Origin: Promethearchaeota archaeon
Lineage (GTDB): Archaea; Asgardarchaeota; Lokiarchaeia; Sigynarchaeales; SOKP01
DNA length: 10,694 nt
Reading direction: 5' to 3'
NCBI GenBank assembly: GCA_030668025.1
Contig: DAOUUT010000115.1
Span: 1 to 10,694 of the forward strand
Shown: positions 1-6,589 of the stretch, in pieces
How the letters are laid out: each line of letters begins with the position of its first letter
How positions within the stretch are numbered: the first letter of the stretch is position 1
The notes under the pieces: generated by a model
Seen by the model: only the letters and a program-made list of their open reading frames with translations
Databases searched by the model: none
Told to the model about the DNA's origin: nothing
Made by a program: the position numbers and the translations under genes

Positions 1-311
1 CAACGGGTACGAGACGAGATGGTGGTTATTACGGCATAAACGCTTTGCTTACCAAATTATCTACGATTTTAGTAATTCTTAGTATTAATATTGTTTTCAA
101 CAGCGTTGGATGGGCCACGTTTGACCCGGTAGGAACGACTGAATACACTATTTTTGGACTTAGAAGTTTAATGTTCATTTTTCCCGCTGTTGCGTTAATA
201 ATAGGGTTAATAGCAATTAGAAAATTCCCACTTACAAAAGAAAAATACGAAGAAATAAAGGTTAAGCTAGAAGCCTTACACGATGAAAAACGAGAGAAAA
301 CTCGCAGTTAA
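1..311 (+). CDS. GPH-family MFS sugar/uronide cation symporter, C-terminal fragment
   Basis: This is the 3' end of a gene that begins before the window; the reading frame is open from base 3 to the TAA at 309-311. About 102 residues are visible. They start with a TGTRRDGGYYGIN stretch resembling the loop before helix 11 of glycoside-pentoside-hexuronide carriers (typically GxRREGxYYG). Two hydrophobic helices follow, LSTILVILSINIVFN and RSLMFIFPAVALIIGLIAI, and then a charged cytoplasmic tail (KEKYEEIKVKLEALHDEKRE). The family moves sugars or uronides across the membrane with Na+ or H+; the substrate cannot be read from this end. A TTG at 45 would give an 88-residue ORF, but it lies in the middle of the conserved loop and is not a real start. 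A 12-T run follows the stop. Family confidence is fairly high; substrate unknown. Confidence 0.75.
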   Translation, partial: TGTRRDGGYYGINALLTKLSTILVILSINIVFNSVGWATFDPVGTTEYTIFGLRSLMFIFPAVALIIGLIAIRKFPLTKEKYEEIKVKLEALHDEKREKTRS

Positions 312-318
312 ACTATAA

Positions 319-335
319 TTTTTTTTTTTTATTTT
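319..335 (+). terminator. Oligo-T terminator after transporter gene
   Basis: Twelve consecutive T residues (319-330), then A and four more T, begin 8 bp after the transporter stop. No hairpin precedes them. This matches the U-rich, hairpin-independent termination signals of archaea. Confidence 0.6.
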
Positions 336-345
336 AATACTAAAA

Positions 346-354
346 CATAAATAT
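346..354 (+). promoter_or_regulatory. TATA-like box for the alpha/beta-hydrolase gene
   Basis: The AT-rich element CATAAATAT is centred about 25 bp upstream of the ATG at 376. The usual archaeal TATA-to-start-site spacing would put transcription start at or next to the start codon, predicting a leaderless or nearly leaderless mRNA. No Shine-Dalgarno sequence is visible, which agrees. Confidence 0.5.
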
Positions 355-375
355 CAAAAAATAGTAATCTTGATT

Positions 376-1206
376 ATGAATTTCGCAAAGATAAACGGTT
401 TAAAATTGTCTTATCAAGTTTACGGAACTGGTTTCCCGGTTATCTTTATACATGGATATGGCGCAAAAAAAGAAATATGGAAAACTCAAATAGTAGATAT
501 AAGCAAAGAATTCCAAATTATTACATTTGACCTTCGAGGGACTGGAGAGTCTGATCGGCCTAATATTCCATACACCATGAAAATGCTAGCGGGAGATGTA
601 AAAGGCTTAATGGACTATCTTGGCGTTGAAAAAGTTCATTTAATAGGTCGCTCCTTTGGCGGAATGATTGCCCAACATTTTGCGCTACAATATTCCGAAA
701 AAGTCGAAAAATTAATCTTAATCGCTACAAATTTCGGTCGAGTCGATACAGATTGGGTTGAAATTCCTAAAAAAGGGCGTCTTGAAGAGATTGAGACTAT
801 TAAACACGACCCCCTAAAGGCTTTTAAGCAAAAATCGCGTTGGGTCTTTCACGTAAAGTTCAGAAAAGAGATGGAAGCTAATCCAGGCAAGAGATTTTTT
901 GACATTTTTTCTATGGAAGATTTAATCAGAGAAAGCACAATTAATCCATCAAGACCCCAAGATGTAATAAATCAAGCAGAGGCCATGAAAACACATTATA
1001 CTCTAGAAAGATTACACGAAATTAAAAATAAAACGCTTCTGATAGCAGCGTCCCACGATCGGCAAACTCCCGTTTCGGTTATGACAGAAATGCATGGAAG
1101 AATCCCTAACAGCGAACTAAAAGTTATAAATGGAGCCGGTCATTTTATGACGCTTTCAAGAGCCTCGGAAGTTAACGAGATAATTCTTAATTTTTTAAAA
1201 AATTAA
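376..1206 (+). CDS. Alpha/beta-hydrolase fold hydrolase
   Basis: A 276-residue single-domain alpha/beta-hydrolase, full length for the family. Numbering from the ATG at 376, it has the oxyanion motif HGYG (26-29), the DLRGTGESDRP strand-turn that follows the second core strand, the nucleophile elbow G-R-S93-F-G-G, an acid in ASHD228RQTP, and the catalytic histidine in GAGH256FM. All three triad residues are present, so it should be an active serine hydrolase of a carboxylic ester, lactone or related bond. The arrangement is like 3-oxoadipate enol-lactonase and similar esterases, but the substrate cannot be inferred. It is probably cytoplasmic, since no signal peptide is seen. A TTG two codons earlier (370) is possible, but the ATG fits better. 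It is transcribed alone, between a T-run terminator and its own TATA box. Confidence 0.88.
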   Translation: MNFAKINGLKLSYQVYGTGFPVIFIHGYGAKKEIWKTQIVDISKEFQIITFDLRGTGESDRPNIPYTMKMLAGDVKGLMDYLGVEKVHLIGRSFGGMIAQHFALQYSEKVEKLILIATNFGRVDTDWVEIPKKGRLEEIETIKHDPLKAFKQKSRWVFHVKFRKEMEANPGKRFFDIFSMEDLIRESTINPSRPQDVINQAEAMKTHYTLERLHEIKNKTLLIAASHDRQTPVSVMTEMHGRIPNSELKVINGAGHFMTLSRASEVNEIILNFLKN

Positions 1207-1238
1207 TATTTCTTAATTATTCTAATTATTTTTAAAGA

Positions 1239-1246
1239 TTTTTTTT
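1239..1246 (+). terminator. Oligo-T terminator after hydrolase gene
   Basis: Eight consecutive T residues lie 33 bp after the hydrolase stop in an otherwise AT-rich spacer, with no hairpin. This is a likely archaeal U-tract terminator separating the hydrolase from the ligase. Confidence 0.45.
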
Positions 1247-1264
1247 CCAAGTTAAACAAATAGA

Positions 1265-1273
1265 TTTTTATAT
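1265..1273 (+). promoter_or_regulatory. TATA-like box for the acyl-CoA ligase gene
   Basis: TTTTTATAT lies about 60 bp before the ligase start. The predicted transcription start, 25 bp downstream (about 1295), falls inside the inverted repeat at 1285-1303. The call rests on base composition and spacing only. Confidence 0.4.
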
Positions 1274-1284
1274 CCTTAGAATGA

Positions 1285-1303
1285 AATTGTTTATTATACA
1301 ATT
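1285..1303 (+). promoter_or_regulatory. Inverted repeat, candidate operator of the acyl-CoA ligase gene
   Basis: A perfect 6-bp inverted repeat, AATTGT and ACAATT, is separated by 7 bp, giving a 19-bp site. It sits between the TATA-like box and the ligase start, over the predicted transcription start, where a repressor dimer could block initiation. Short AT-rich palindromes also arise by chance in such a genome, so this is a candidate only. Confidence 0.3.
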
Positions 1304-1329
1304 CTATTAAAATTAATTTTGTGTTTAAA

Positions 1330-3024
1330 ATGAAGGATTATTCAGAATGGGAACCAATTTACGATTATGAAAATGAATCTCCGTATCTTGAAAGTCACGA
1401 TCGTCCATGGCTACAATTTAGGGAGTCAAACATCCCAAAGTCGATCAAATTTGATCCTATACCAGTTCACGAATTTATTAAATTAGCAGCTAAACAATTT
1501 CCTAATAATGTGTGTGTTTATCACAAAGGGACTGATAAAAAATACACGTATCGCGAATTAATTTATATTGCTGACAGATTAGCGAACGCTTTAGTGCAAT
1601 TAGGGGTCAAAAAGGGAGATCCAGTTGGGATTATGACGGGTAATTGTCCTGAATTTTTATTTTGCGTTCTGGGTATTATGGAAACGGGAGCGATAGTAGT
1701 TCCAATCAATCCATTACTTAAAGAAAATGACGTAGTTCACATTGTTAAGGAATCTGAGAATATGAATACTGTTTTTGTGCATAAAGGGAACTTTAGAACG
1801 ATAAAAAAGGTTCAAAAGAAAATAAAATTAGAAAATATAATATTACTACAAGCTGAAGCAGCTAAAGAGGGTACTATAACTTTCGAGGAATTTATAGAGG
1901 GTGTAGCCCCAATCCAACCAGATATAGAATTTGATCCTACAAACGATCTAGCCGCTCTATTGTTTACTGGGGGTACTACTGGATTACCAAAAGGAGTAAT
2001 GTTAACTCATACTAATTTTGTTTCTTGCGCGCTTTCAACTCTATTAATGGCAGGAGAAACTGAAGAAAATGAAAGCACTTTCGGTAAAACTGTTAATTTA
2101 TCAGTTATACCTTTATGTCATTCTTTTGGTTTTCTAGTTTTGATAGCCGCTTCTTTTGGAGCGGCCATGCTTGTAATGTTTCCCTCCTTCAACGCCTCTG
2201 TAATTCTAGAAGCAATTGAATATTATCGAGTTACTAATTATATTGGAGTTCCTGTTATGTTTCAAATGTTAATTAACAACCCTGATTTTACAGAACGAGA
2301 TCTTTCCAGCCTCGAAGAAGCAAACTCTGGTTCGGCGGCATTAGCCCCTGAGTTGGCTAAAAAATGGGAAAAAATTGTCGGTACCAAAGTCGGTCAAGGT
2401 TTTGGCTTAACTGAAACATCACCAATTACACATGTGGCAGCTAAATGGATGCCTGAAATTCGGTCAGAGAGCATTGGTGTACCCATTATTGATACGGATG
2501 CTAAAATTGTTAATCCTGAAACCTTAGAAGAACTTAAACCGAACGAGATTGGAGAATTATTAATAAAAGGACCTCAAGTAATGAAGGGATACTGGAAAAG
2601 CCCCGAGGAAACGAATAAAACGATAATAGACGGTTGGTTAAGGACAGGAGACCTCGCAAGAATGGATGAACAAGGATATTTCTATATCGAAGGTCGTACT
2701 AAAGATATAATCAAATATAAAGGATATAAGGTTATGCCTCGAGAAGTCGAAGAAAAGTTGTACGAACACCCAGCTATCTTAGAAGCTGGCGTTGTATCTG
2801 CTCCTGATCCAAATATCGGCGAAACTATTAAAGCATATGTGGTGTTAAAACCAGAATACAAAGATGGAAAAATTACTGAGCGAGATATCCTTGAATGGGC
2901 CAAAGAACGGTTAGCAGGATACAAATATCCTCGTAAAATTGAGTTTTTAAATGTTTTACCAAGAACTACTGTAGGAAAAATATTTAGAAGAAAATTGAGA
3001 GAAAGAGCGTTCAAAGAAAGTTAA
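1330..3024 (+). CDS. AMP-forming acyl-CoA synthetase (fatty acid-CoA ligase)
   Basis: A 564-residue ANL-superfamily adenylating enzyme that activates a carboxylic acid, probably a medium- or long-chain fatty acid, with ATP and CoA through an acyl-adenylate. Core motifs are complete: the phosphate loop TGGTTGLPKG (about 213-222), A4-like PLCHSFGF, A5 GQGFGLTETSP (355-365), A7 GWLRTGD (435-441), the hinge and A8 region EGRTKDIIKYKGYKVMP, and A10 PRTTVGK550 with the lysine needed for adenylation. Length and order match FadD/4-coumarate-CoA ligase-type proteins. The A4 motif has Cys where Phe is common (PLFHSFG), which may affect the acyl pocket. I chose the ATG at 1330; a GTG at 1321 in frame would add three residues. 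It has its own promoter and terminator. It would feed beta-oxidation or lipid synthesis; the exact acid is not deducible. Confidence 0.93.
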   Translation: MKDYSEWEPIYDYENESPYLESHDRPWLQFRESNIPKSIKFDPIPVHEFIKLAAKQFPNNVCVYHKGTDKKYTYRELIYIADRLANALVQLGVKKGDPVGIMTGNCPEFLFCVLGIMETGAIVVPINPLLKENDVVHIVKESENMNTVFVHKGNFRTIKKVQKKIKLENIILLQAEAAKEGTITFEEFIEGVAPIQPDIEFDPTNDLAALLFTGGTTGLPKGVMLTHTNFVSCALSTLLMAGETEENESTFGKTVNLSVIPLCHSFGFLVLIAASFGAAMLVMFPSFNASVILEAIEYYRVTNYIGVPVMFQMLINNPDFTERDLSSLEEANSGSAALAPELAKKWEKIVGTKVGQGFGLTETSPITHVAAKWMPEIRSESIGVPIIDTDAKIVNPETLEELKPNEIGELLIKGPQVMKGYWKSPEETNKTIIDGWLRTGDLARMDEQGYFYIEGRTKDIIKYKGYKVMPREVEEKLYEHPAILEAGVVSAPDPNIGETIKAYVVLKPEYKDGKITERDILEWAKERLAGYKYPRKIEFLNVLPRTTVGKIFRRKLRERAFKES

Positions 3025-3056
3025 GAAAAAAAAATATTTTAAATTAGTAATCACAC

Positions 3057-3073
3057 TTTTTTTTACTTTTTTT
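3057..3073 (+). terminator. Double oligo-T terminator after acyl-CoA ligase gene
   Basis: Runs of eight and seven T, separated by AC, begin 33 bp after the ligase stop. No hairpin is seen. This is a typical tandem U-tract archaeal terminator, isolating the ligase from the amidase gene. Confidence 0.55.
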
Positions 3074-3097
3074 AATTAAATTCATCAATAATTTATG

Positions 3098-3110
3098 TTT
3101 TAAATATAAG
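3098..3110 (+). promoter_or_regulatory. TATA-like box for the amidase gene
   Basis: TTTTAAATATAAG is centred about 55 bp upstream of the amidase ATG, predicting a leader of roughly 25-30 nt. It follows the upstream terminator directly, so the amidase should be its own transcription unit. Confidence 0.5.
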
Positions 3111-3158
3111 GTCGGCATAATTTGATTTAATAACTTAAGATAAATTTAGGCGAAAAAT

Positions 3159-4577
3159 ATGAATAAAGAAGATATTTGTTTTATGTCCGCTTGCGATATG
3201 GTTGATGCGATAAGAAATCAAGAATTAACATCTGAAGAAATAACCGAAACGATTATTGAAAGAATTGAGAAAGTAAATCCAATTATTAACGCATATTGTA
3301 CTCCTACTTTCGATTTAGCAAGAGAGATGGCAAGAGAGGCAGATGATAGAGTAAAAAAAGGTGAGAAATTAGGTAAATTGAATGGTGTTCCAACATCAAT
3401 TAAAGATCTTGCAATGACTAAGGGAATTAGAACTACTTTTGGTTCAAAAATATATGAACATTTTATCCCAGATGAAGATGTTATTTATGTAAAAAGACTT
3501 AAAGATGCAGGTTGCGTTATTCTAGGAAAAACCAACACTCCAGAATTTGGATTTAAAGGAGCTACGGATAATCTAATTTTCGGTATCACACGCAATCCAT
3601 GGCATCTAGAAAAGACCTCTGGAGGATCGAGTGGTGGCGCAGCCGCCTCAGTTGCTTCTGGAATGGGACCCTTAGCGCAAGGGTCTGATGGGGGAGGTTC
3701 TCTTAGACATCCTGCTGGTTTTTGTGGAGTATATGGCTTTAAACCAAGTTTTGGCCGGGTAGCCATATATCCTCGACAATACCTTATGGCTCAATCTTTA
3801 TCCGTTGCTGGACCAATTGTAAGATTTGTAAAAGATGCTGCGCTAATGTTAGACGTTATGAAAGGTTTTTTTGAGGGAGATAGGTTTTCAATACCATCAG
3901 ATAATATCAATTATTTAGAGTTAGTGAACGAAAAACCTAAAAAATTAAAAATTGGCTATACTTTAGACTTAGGCTTCGCGAAAGTTATAGACTCTGAGGT
4001 AGAAAAATCAATATTAAATTCGATAACTAAATTTGAGGAATTTGGTTGGAGTGTTGAGAAAGTCAAAATGAAGTTAAGAAAACCTGAATCGCCATTTTAC
4101 ACTTTATGGATTGTAATGCTAGCTTACGACTTAAAACAAAAGTTGAAAGAATGGGAAGATAAAATGGATCCCGATCTAGTAAAAATGGTCAAAGCAGGAG
4201 CAGGATACGATGGAATGTCGCTACCAAAAGCGTTCGCTGCTCGTAACAAAGTACATGAGACTATTTTCAAAATTTTTAAAGAATTCGATATTTTAATAAC
4301 TCCTACGACGGCAGTTCCAGCTTTTGATTTAGGTATAATGTTTCCCCCAAAAATTAACAATATTAATGTTTCACCTACAGGTTGGCAACCATTTTCGTTT
4401 CCTTTCAATTTAACAGGTAACCCCGCAGCAACAATTCCATGTGGATGGTCTAGCGATGGCTTACCTATTGGAATGCAGATAGTTGGAAGTATGTATGACG
4501 AATTAAAAGTTTTACAAGTATCAAAAGCTTTTGAAGAAATCGCACCTTGGCAAGATAAAAGGCCTAATTTTGATTAA
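3159..4577 (+). CDS. Amidase-signature family hydrolase
   Basis: A 472-residue amidase-signature enzyme, complete and of normal length. The Ser-cisSer-Lys triad is intact: Lys82 in GVPTSIK82D, cis-Ser157 in TSGGS157SGG and nucleophile Ser181 in GSDGGGS181LRHPA. The 24-residue gap between the two serines equals that in FAAH (S217/S241). Other family landmarks are TPTTAVPAFDLG and NLTGNPAATIPCG near the C-terminus. The usual GSDTGGS has Gly in place of Thr. It hydrolyses a carboxamide bond to acid plus ammonia or amine, in the cytoplasm. It is probably not GatA, because no gatB/gatC-like gene is next to it and the sequence resembles general amidases, but GatA shares the signature and phylogeny would settle it. 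The ATG at 3159 has no strong ribosome site. The end overlaps the convergent membrane-protein gene by 4 bp. Confidence 0.92.
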   Translation: MNKEDICFMSACDMVDAIRNQELTSEEITETIIERIEKVNPIINAYCTPTFDLAREMAREADDRVKKGEKLGKLNGVPTSIKDLAMTKGIRTTFGSKIYEHFIPDEDVIYVKRLKDAGCVILGKTNTPEFGFKGATDNLIFGITRNPWHLEKTSGGSSGGAAASVASGMGPLAQGSDGGGSLRHPAGFCGVYGFKPSFGRVAIYPRQYLMAQSLSVAGPIVRFVKDAALMLDVMKGFFEGDRFSIPSDNINYLELVNEKPKKLKIGYTLDLGFAKVIDSEVEKSILNSITKFEEFGWSVEKVKMKLRKPESPFYTLWIVMLAYDLKQKLKEWEDKMDPDLVKMVKAGAGYDGMSLPKAFAARNKVHETIFKIFKEFDILITPTTAVPAFDLGIMFPPKINNINVSPTGWQPFSFPFNLTGNPAATIPCGWSSDGLPIGMQIVGSMYDELKVLQVSKAFEEIAPWQDKRPNFD

Positions 4578-4993
4578 TTTAATTTTTTTCTCTTTTTTAT
4601 TTTCATTTTAAAAAATTTTACATATAGAAGCGTATAATATATTGCAAGTCCAAGCCAAGGCAAGCTATAGATTAAATATCGTGCATGTCTGTATGGGTTT
4701 ACGATGAAAAATAAAAAATTAAGCATACCTAATATATAATAAATGATTGAAAAGATTAGATAGATATTTTTATCTTCGCTTTTTTTAAGAAAGCATAATT
4801 TTCCCTTTAAGAAGAGAATTGTTAAACTTACTCCCATAATCAAAATAATAATGGATAAGAGGAAACCATTTCCGTCAATAACAATGAATGTATAAAAAAG
4901 AATCCCGAAAATGCCAATGATGATCCATAGGTAAGATAAGATTAGTTTTTCTTTTTTAATTTTTATTTGATTAATTTTTTTAGATTTATTCAT
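4574..4993 (-). CDS. Small four-helix membrane protein of unknown function
   Basis: A 139-residue integral membrane protein that I do not recognise. From the ATG at 4993 it has a basic cytoplasmic-type start (MNKSKKINQIKIKKEK) and four hydrophobic segments, about residues 17-39, 43-62, 77-98 and 105-128. It ends in a strongly basic tail (KMKIKKRKKLN), so both ends are probably cytoplasmic by the positive-inside rule. A conserved-looking NPYRHARY loop precedes helix 4. The open frame extends upstream to 5092, but those 33 codons cover the divergent promoter and have no membrane or domain logic. The internal ATG, preceded by GGAAG at 7 nt, is the better start. It overlaps the amidase end by 4 bp tail to tail and is divergent from the methyltransferase gene. 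Confidence 0.65.
   Translation of the reverse strand: MNKSKKINQIKIKKEKLILSYLWIIIGIFGILFYTFIVIDGNGFLLSIIILIMGVSLTILFLKGKLCFLKKSEDKNIYLIFSIIYYILGMLNFLFFIVNPYRHARYLIYSLPWLGLAIYYTLLYVKFFKMKIKKRKKLN
4583..4598 (+). terminator. T-rich terminator of the amidase gene, inside the convergent coding region
   Basis: Runs of seven and six T, interrupted by CTC, start 6 bp after the amidase stop. On the other strand the same bases encode the lysine-rich C-terminus of the membrane protein (KKRKK). The terminator and a positively charged protein tail therefore appear to share DNA. Confidence 0.45.
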
Positions 4994-5046
4994 ATTATTT
5001 CTTCCATCTAACCAAACACAAATTTCGCTATTAAAATTTAATCGCC

Positions 5047-5058
5047 TTAAATATTTAA
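5047..5058. promoter_or_regulatory. Palindromic TATA element between divergent genes
   Basis: TTAAATATTTAA is a perfect 12-bp palindrome, about 54 bp from the - strand membrane-protein start and 63 bp from the + strand methyltransferase start. Because it reads the same on both strands, one element could bind TBP for both genes; transcription starts near 5025 (-) and 5080 (+) would be expected. This is inferred from position and composition. Confidence 0.45.
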
Positions 5059-5120
5059 ATGTTAGTTTACATCTAATTAATTTGCTAATCATGACTTAAC
5101 TCAACAAAAACGATAATAAT

Positions 5121-5963
5121 ATGAATAAGAAACTTTTAAAAAAAGATATATCCACCTTCCAAGAAACTCAAGTAGCAGAAGAATACCGCAACTTAAACTT
5201 TTCAATTGTTCTAATTCAACCGGAACACGCTGCAAATATCGGATCTATAGCACGAGTAATGAAAAATTTTAATTTTAAAAGTTTAGTAATTTTTGATCCG
5301 ATCGAAAAAGTAGAAAAAATTAAAAGCTATAAAACTCAAGGGTACGCCATGCACGGTAAAGATGTCTTGTTTAACTCTGAGATTTTACCTCTCAATAACG
5401 GAAAGGATTATTTAACCAATTATAAAGAATTGATGGAGCGCTTTGACTTAGTAATCGCTACTACAGCAAAAGGAAAACATTTTAGAAACATTAGGAGGCT
5501 AGCTACCTTTCCAGACGATTTAACACTACCGATCTCCGAGAATCCGTTGAAAATTGCTTTAGTTTTTGGAAAGGAATCGCATGGACTAACGAACGATGAG
5601 ATTGAAGTTGCCGACATTTTGTTGAGGGTCCCAACTAACAATTCTTATCCTACCTTAAACCTTTCTCATGCGTGTGGCATTATTTTATACGAGATTTTCA
5701 AAAAAATTAATATTATTAATATTGGTCGAGGAGGAAAACCCGTTTTGTTAGCGAATAAGAACGAGAAGCAAGTACTTTATGATATTATTAATAATCTTAT
5801 TACCAAACTGAAAATTCGCACACATAAAAAAGAAAACGTTTTCTTCGCGTTTAAAAACGTGTTTGAAAGAGCATTTGTATCTAGGAAAGAAATAAGCCTC
5901 ATTTTAAGTGTCTTCTCGAAATTAGACTTTTTAATAAAAAAGAGAAAAATATATAAAAATTAA
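5121..5963 (+). CDS. trmJ: tRNA/rRNA 2'-O-methyltransferase, SPOUT (TrmH/SpoU) class, TrmJ-like
   Basis: A 280-residue SPOUT enzyme that uses S-adenosylmethionine to methylate a ribose 2'-OH. The three trefoil-knot motifs are intact: motif 1 N39IGSIAR45VMKNF, motif 2 FGKE152SHGL (149-156), and motif 3 N180LSHACGIILYEIF. The order of elements plus a helical C-terminal extension of about 80 residues (FERAFVSRKEISLILSVF) matches TrmJ, whose archaeal members methylate C32 in the tRNA anticodon loop. The start of the C-terminal part contains a GRGGKP linker. An N-terminal stretch of about 25 residues precedes the first strand (FSIVLIQP), slightly longer than usual. The ATG at 5121 follows the shared divergent promoter and has no Shine-Dalgarno. 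The SPOUT call is firm; target nucleotide C32 is inferred from family. Confidence 0.85.
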   Translation: MNKKLLKKDISTFQETQVAEEYRNLNFSIVLIQPEHAANIGSIARVMKNFNFKSLVIFDPIEKVEKIKSYKTQGYAMHGKDVLFNSEILPLNNGKDYLTNYKELMERFDLVIATTAKGKHFRNIRRLATFPDDLTLPISENPLKIALVFGKESHGLTNDEIEVADILLRVPTNNSYPTLNLSHACGIILYEIFKKINIINIGRGGKPVLLANKNEKQVLYDIINNLITKLKIRTHKKENVFFAFKNVFERAFVSRKEISLILSVFSKLDFLIKKRKIYKN

Positions 5964-5968
5964 AATTT

Positions 5969-6145
5969 CTATAATGCCTTATAGTATCGCGGCTTTTTGT
6001 TAGAATTTACACGTATTTTGTCGGGCATATCATTCAAAATTCTTCTAATAACTTTGGCGAGAGCATTATGGGTTTCATAGCCCATAGCGCTTGCCCATTC
6101 ACTGGCTGTAGAAAGACCTAATTCCTTCAATTTATCCAAGCACAT
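5969..6145 (-). CDS. Small winged-helix-like protein, possible start-codon change
   Basis: A short ORF of 58 codons from the first ATG (6145), ending at the TAG at 5969-5971, five bases from the convergent methyltransferase stop. The sequence is non-repetitive and protein-like: CLDKLKELGLSTASEWASAM, then GYETHNALAKVIRRILND, then basic NSNKKPRYYKAL. Helix-turn-helix-strand order suggests a small winged-helix DNA-binding protein, but I do not recognise a family. The frame stays open upstream to a TAG at 6194-6196, and residues there (KLKKVIPRTYEQ) also look coded. No ATG, GTG or TTG lies in that part. GAGGT (6196-6200) sits 8 nt before an in-frame ACG (6185-6187), where a start codon would be expected and would give 72 residues. 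The gene may have a shortened or damaged start, or use a near-cognate codon. Confidence 0.5.
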   Translation of the reverse strand: MCLDKLKELGLSTASEWASAMGYETHNALAKVIRRILNDMPDKIRVNSNKKPRYYKAL

Positions 6146-6312
6146 TTGCTCATAAGTCCTTGGAATTACTTTTTTTAATTTTAACGTTTTTTTCTACCTC
6201 ACTTTTTAGTTATCTTATTTTTTAATTTTTAAAAAATTGCGAAAATCTTTATCTTAACGCAATCTGCTTTTTTCTTTATAAAATTTTCTTATCGAATAAA
6301 AATTAGAAGAAG

Positions 6313-6323
6313 GGCTATTTAAA
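6313..6323 (-). promoter_or_regulatory. Candidate TATA box reading leftwards towards the small ORF
   Basis: On the - strand this reads TTTAAATAGCC, differing at one base from TATAAATAGCC before the winged-helix gene at 8976. It lies 21 nt beyond the repeat copy at 6345-6368, in the same orientation. A start near 6290 would give a leader of about 145 nt before the first ATG of the small ORF, or about 100 nt before the ACG. Other AT-rich boxes lie closer, so its use is uncertain. Confidence 0.35.
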
Positions 6324-6344
6324 GACTTATGTCATTTATTTGGA

Positions 6345-6368
6345 TACGAATACATGTTTTATGTAATA
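6345..6368 (-). repeat. 24-nt inverted repeat, left copy
   Basis: Read on the - strand, this copy is TATTACA, two variable bases, then AAACATGTATTCGTA. It matches the + strand at 8861-8884 in 22 of 24 positions; the last 15 are identical. It lies upstream of the small - strand ORF. The core contains the palindrome ACATGT. Confidence 0.75.
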
Positions 6369-6504
6369 GAAACAATAACTATCTTTCAAAACGGTTATCC
6401 TTGATATACTGTAATAAAAATGTTCCTTTTGACAAATTAGTAAAATAAATTAAAGCAGACGATCTTGAGATTATCAATGATTTTAACTAGCATCGGAAAT
6501 ATTA

Positions 6505-6532
6505 AACTATTAAATTATCTAACTATTAAATT
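6505..6532 (+). repeat. Tandem 12-bp direct repeat before the helicase gene
   Basis: AACTATTAAATT occurs at 6505-6516 and again at 6521-6532, a period of 16 bp. The repeat ends 57 bp before the helicase ATG, so either copy could serve as the TATA region or both could bind a regulator side by side. It could equally be a slippage product in AT-rich DNA. Confidence 0.5.
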
Positions 6533-6589
6533 TTTATTTTGATCAGAATAGATTTACTAATTATACCTCAATTTAATGGATAAAAATTT

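Larger units (their letters stand above)
6188..6589. other. Long intergenic region between small ORF and helicase gene
   Basis: About 400 bp with no convincing gene on either strand. It holds the GAGGT site of the small - strand ORF, a - strand TATA-like motif at 6313-6323, one copy of an inverted 24-nt repeat at 6345-6368, and a tandem repeat next to the helicase gene at 6505-6532. A 38-codon + strand ORF at 6330-6446 has no family features and is probably chance. No tRNA-like, CRISPR-like or terminal-repeat structure was seen. Confidence 0.6.

Noticed and set aside
2682..3014. Minus-strand 110-codon open frame
   Set aside because: Lies wholly within the acyl-CoA ligase, opposite its conserved C-terminal motifs; its translation has no family features.
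3485..3766. Minus-strand 93-codon open frame, proline-rich
   Set aside because: Mirror of the glycine/serine-rich amidase signature; composition is explained by the opposite strand.
4124..4408. Minus-strand 94-codon open frame
   Set aside because: Inside the amidase gene with no promoter or recognisable protein features.
4994..5092. Upstream extension of the - strand membrane protein
   Set aside because: Would run through the divergent promoter palindrome; the internal ATG at 4993 has a better ribosome site and a typical basic membrane-protein N-terminus.
5420..5641. Minus-strand 73-codon open frame
   Set aside because: Lies opposite conserved SPOUT motif 2 of the methyltransferase; a chance frame.
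6330..6446. Plus-strand 38-codon ORF in the long intergenic region
   Set aside because: Crosses the left inverted repeat, has no ribosome site and no protein-like pattern; probably chance.
5964..6589. tRNA, CRISPR array or other structured RNA in the intergenic region
   Set aside because: No T-arm-like GGTTCGA sequence, no regularly spaced repeats and no long GC-rich stems were seen by eye.
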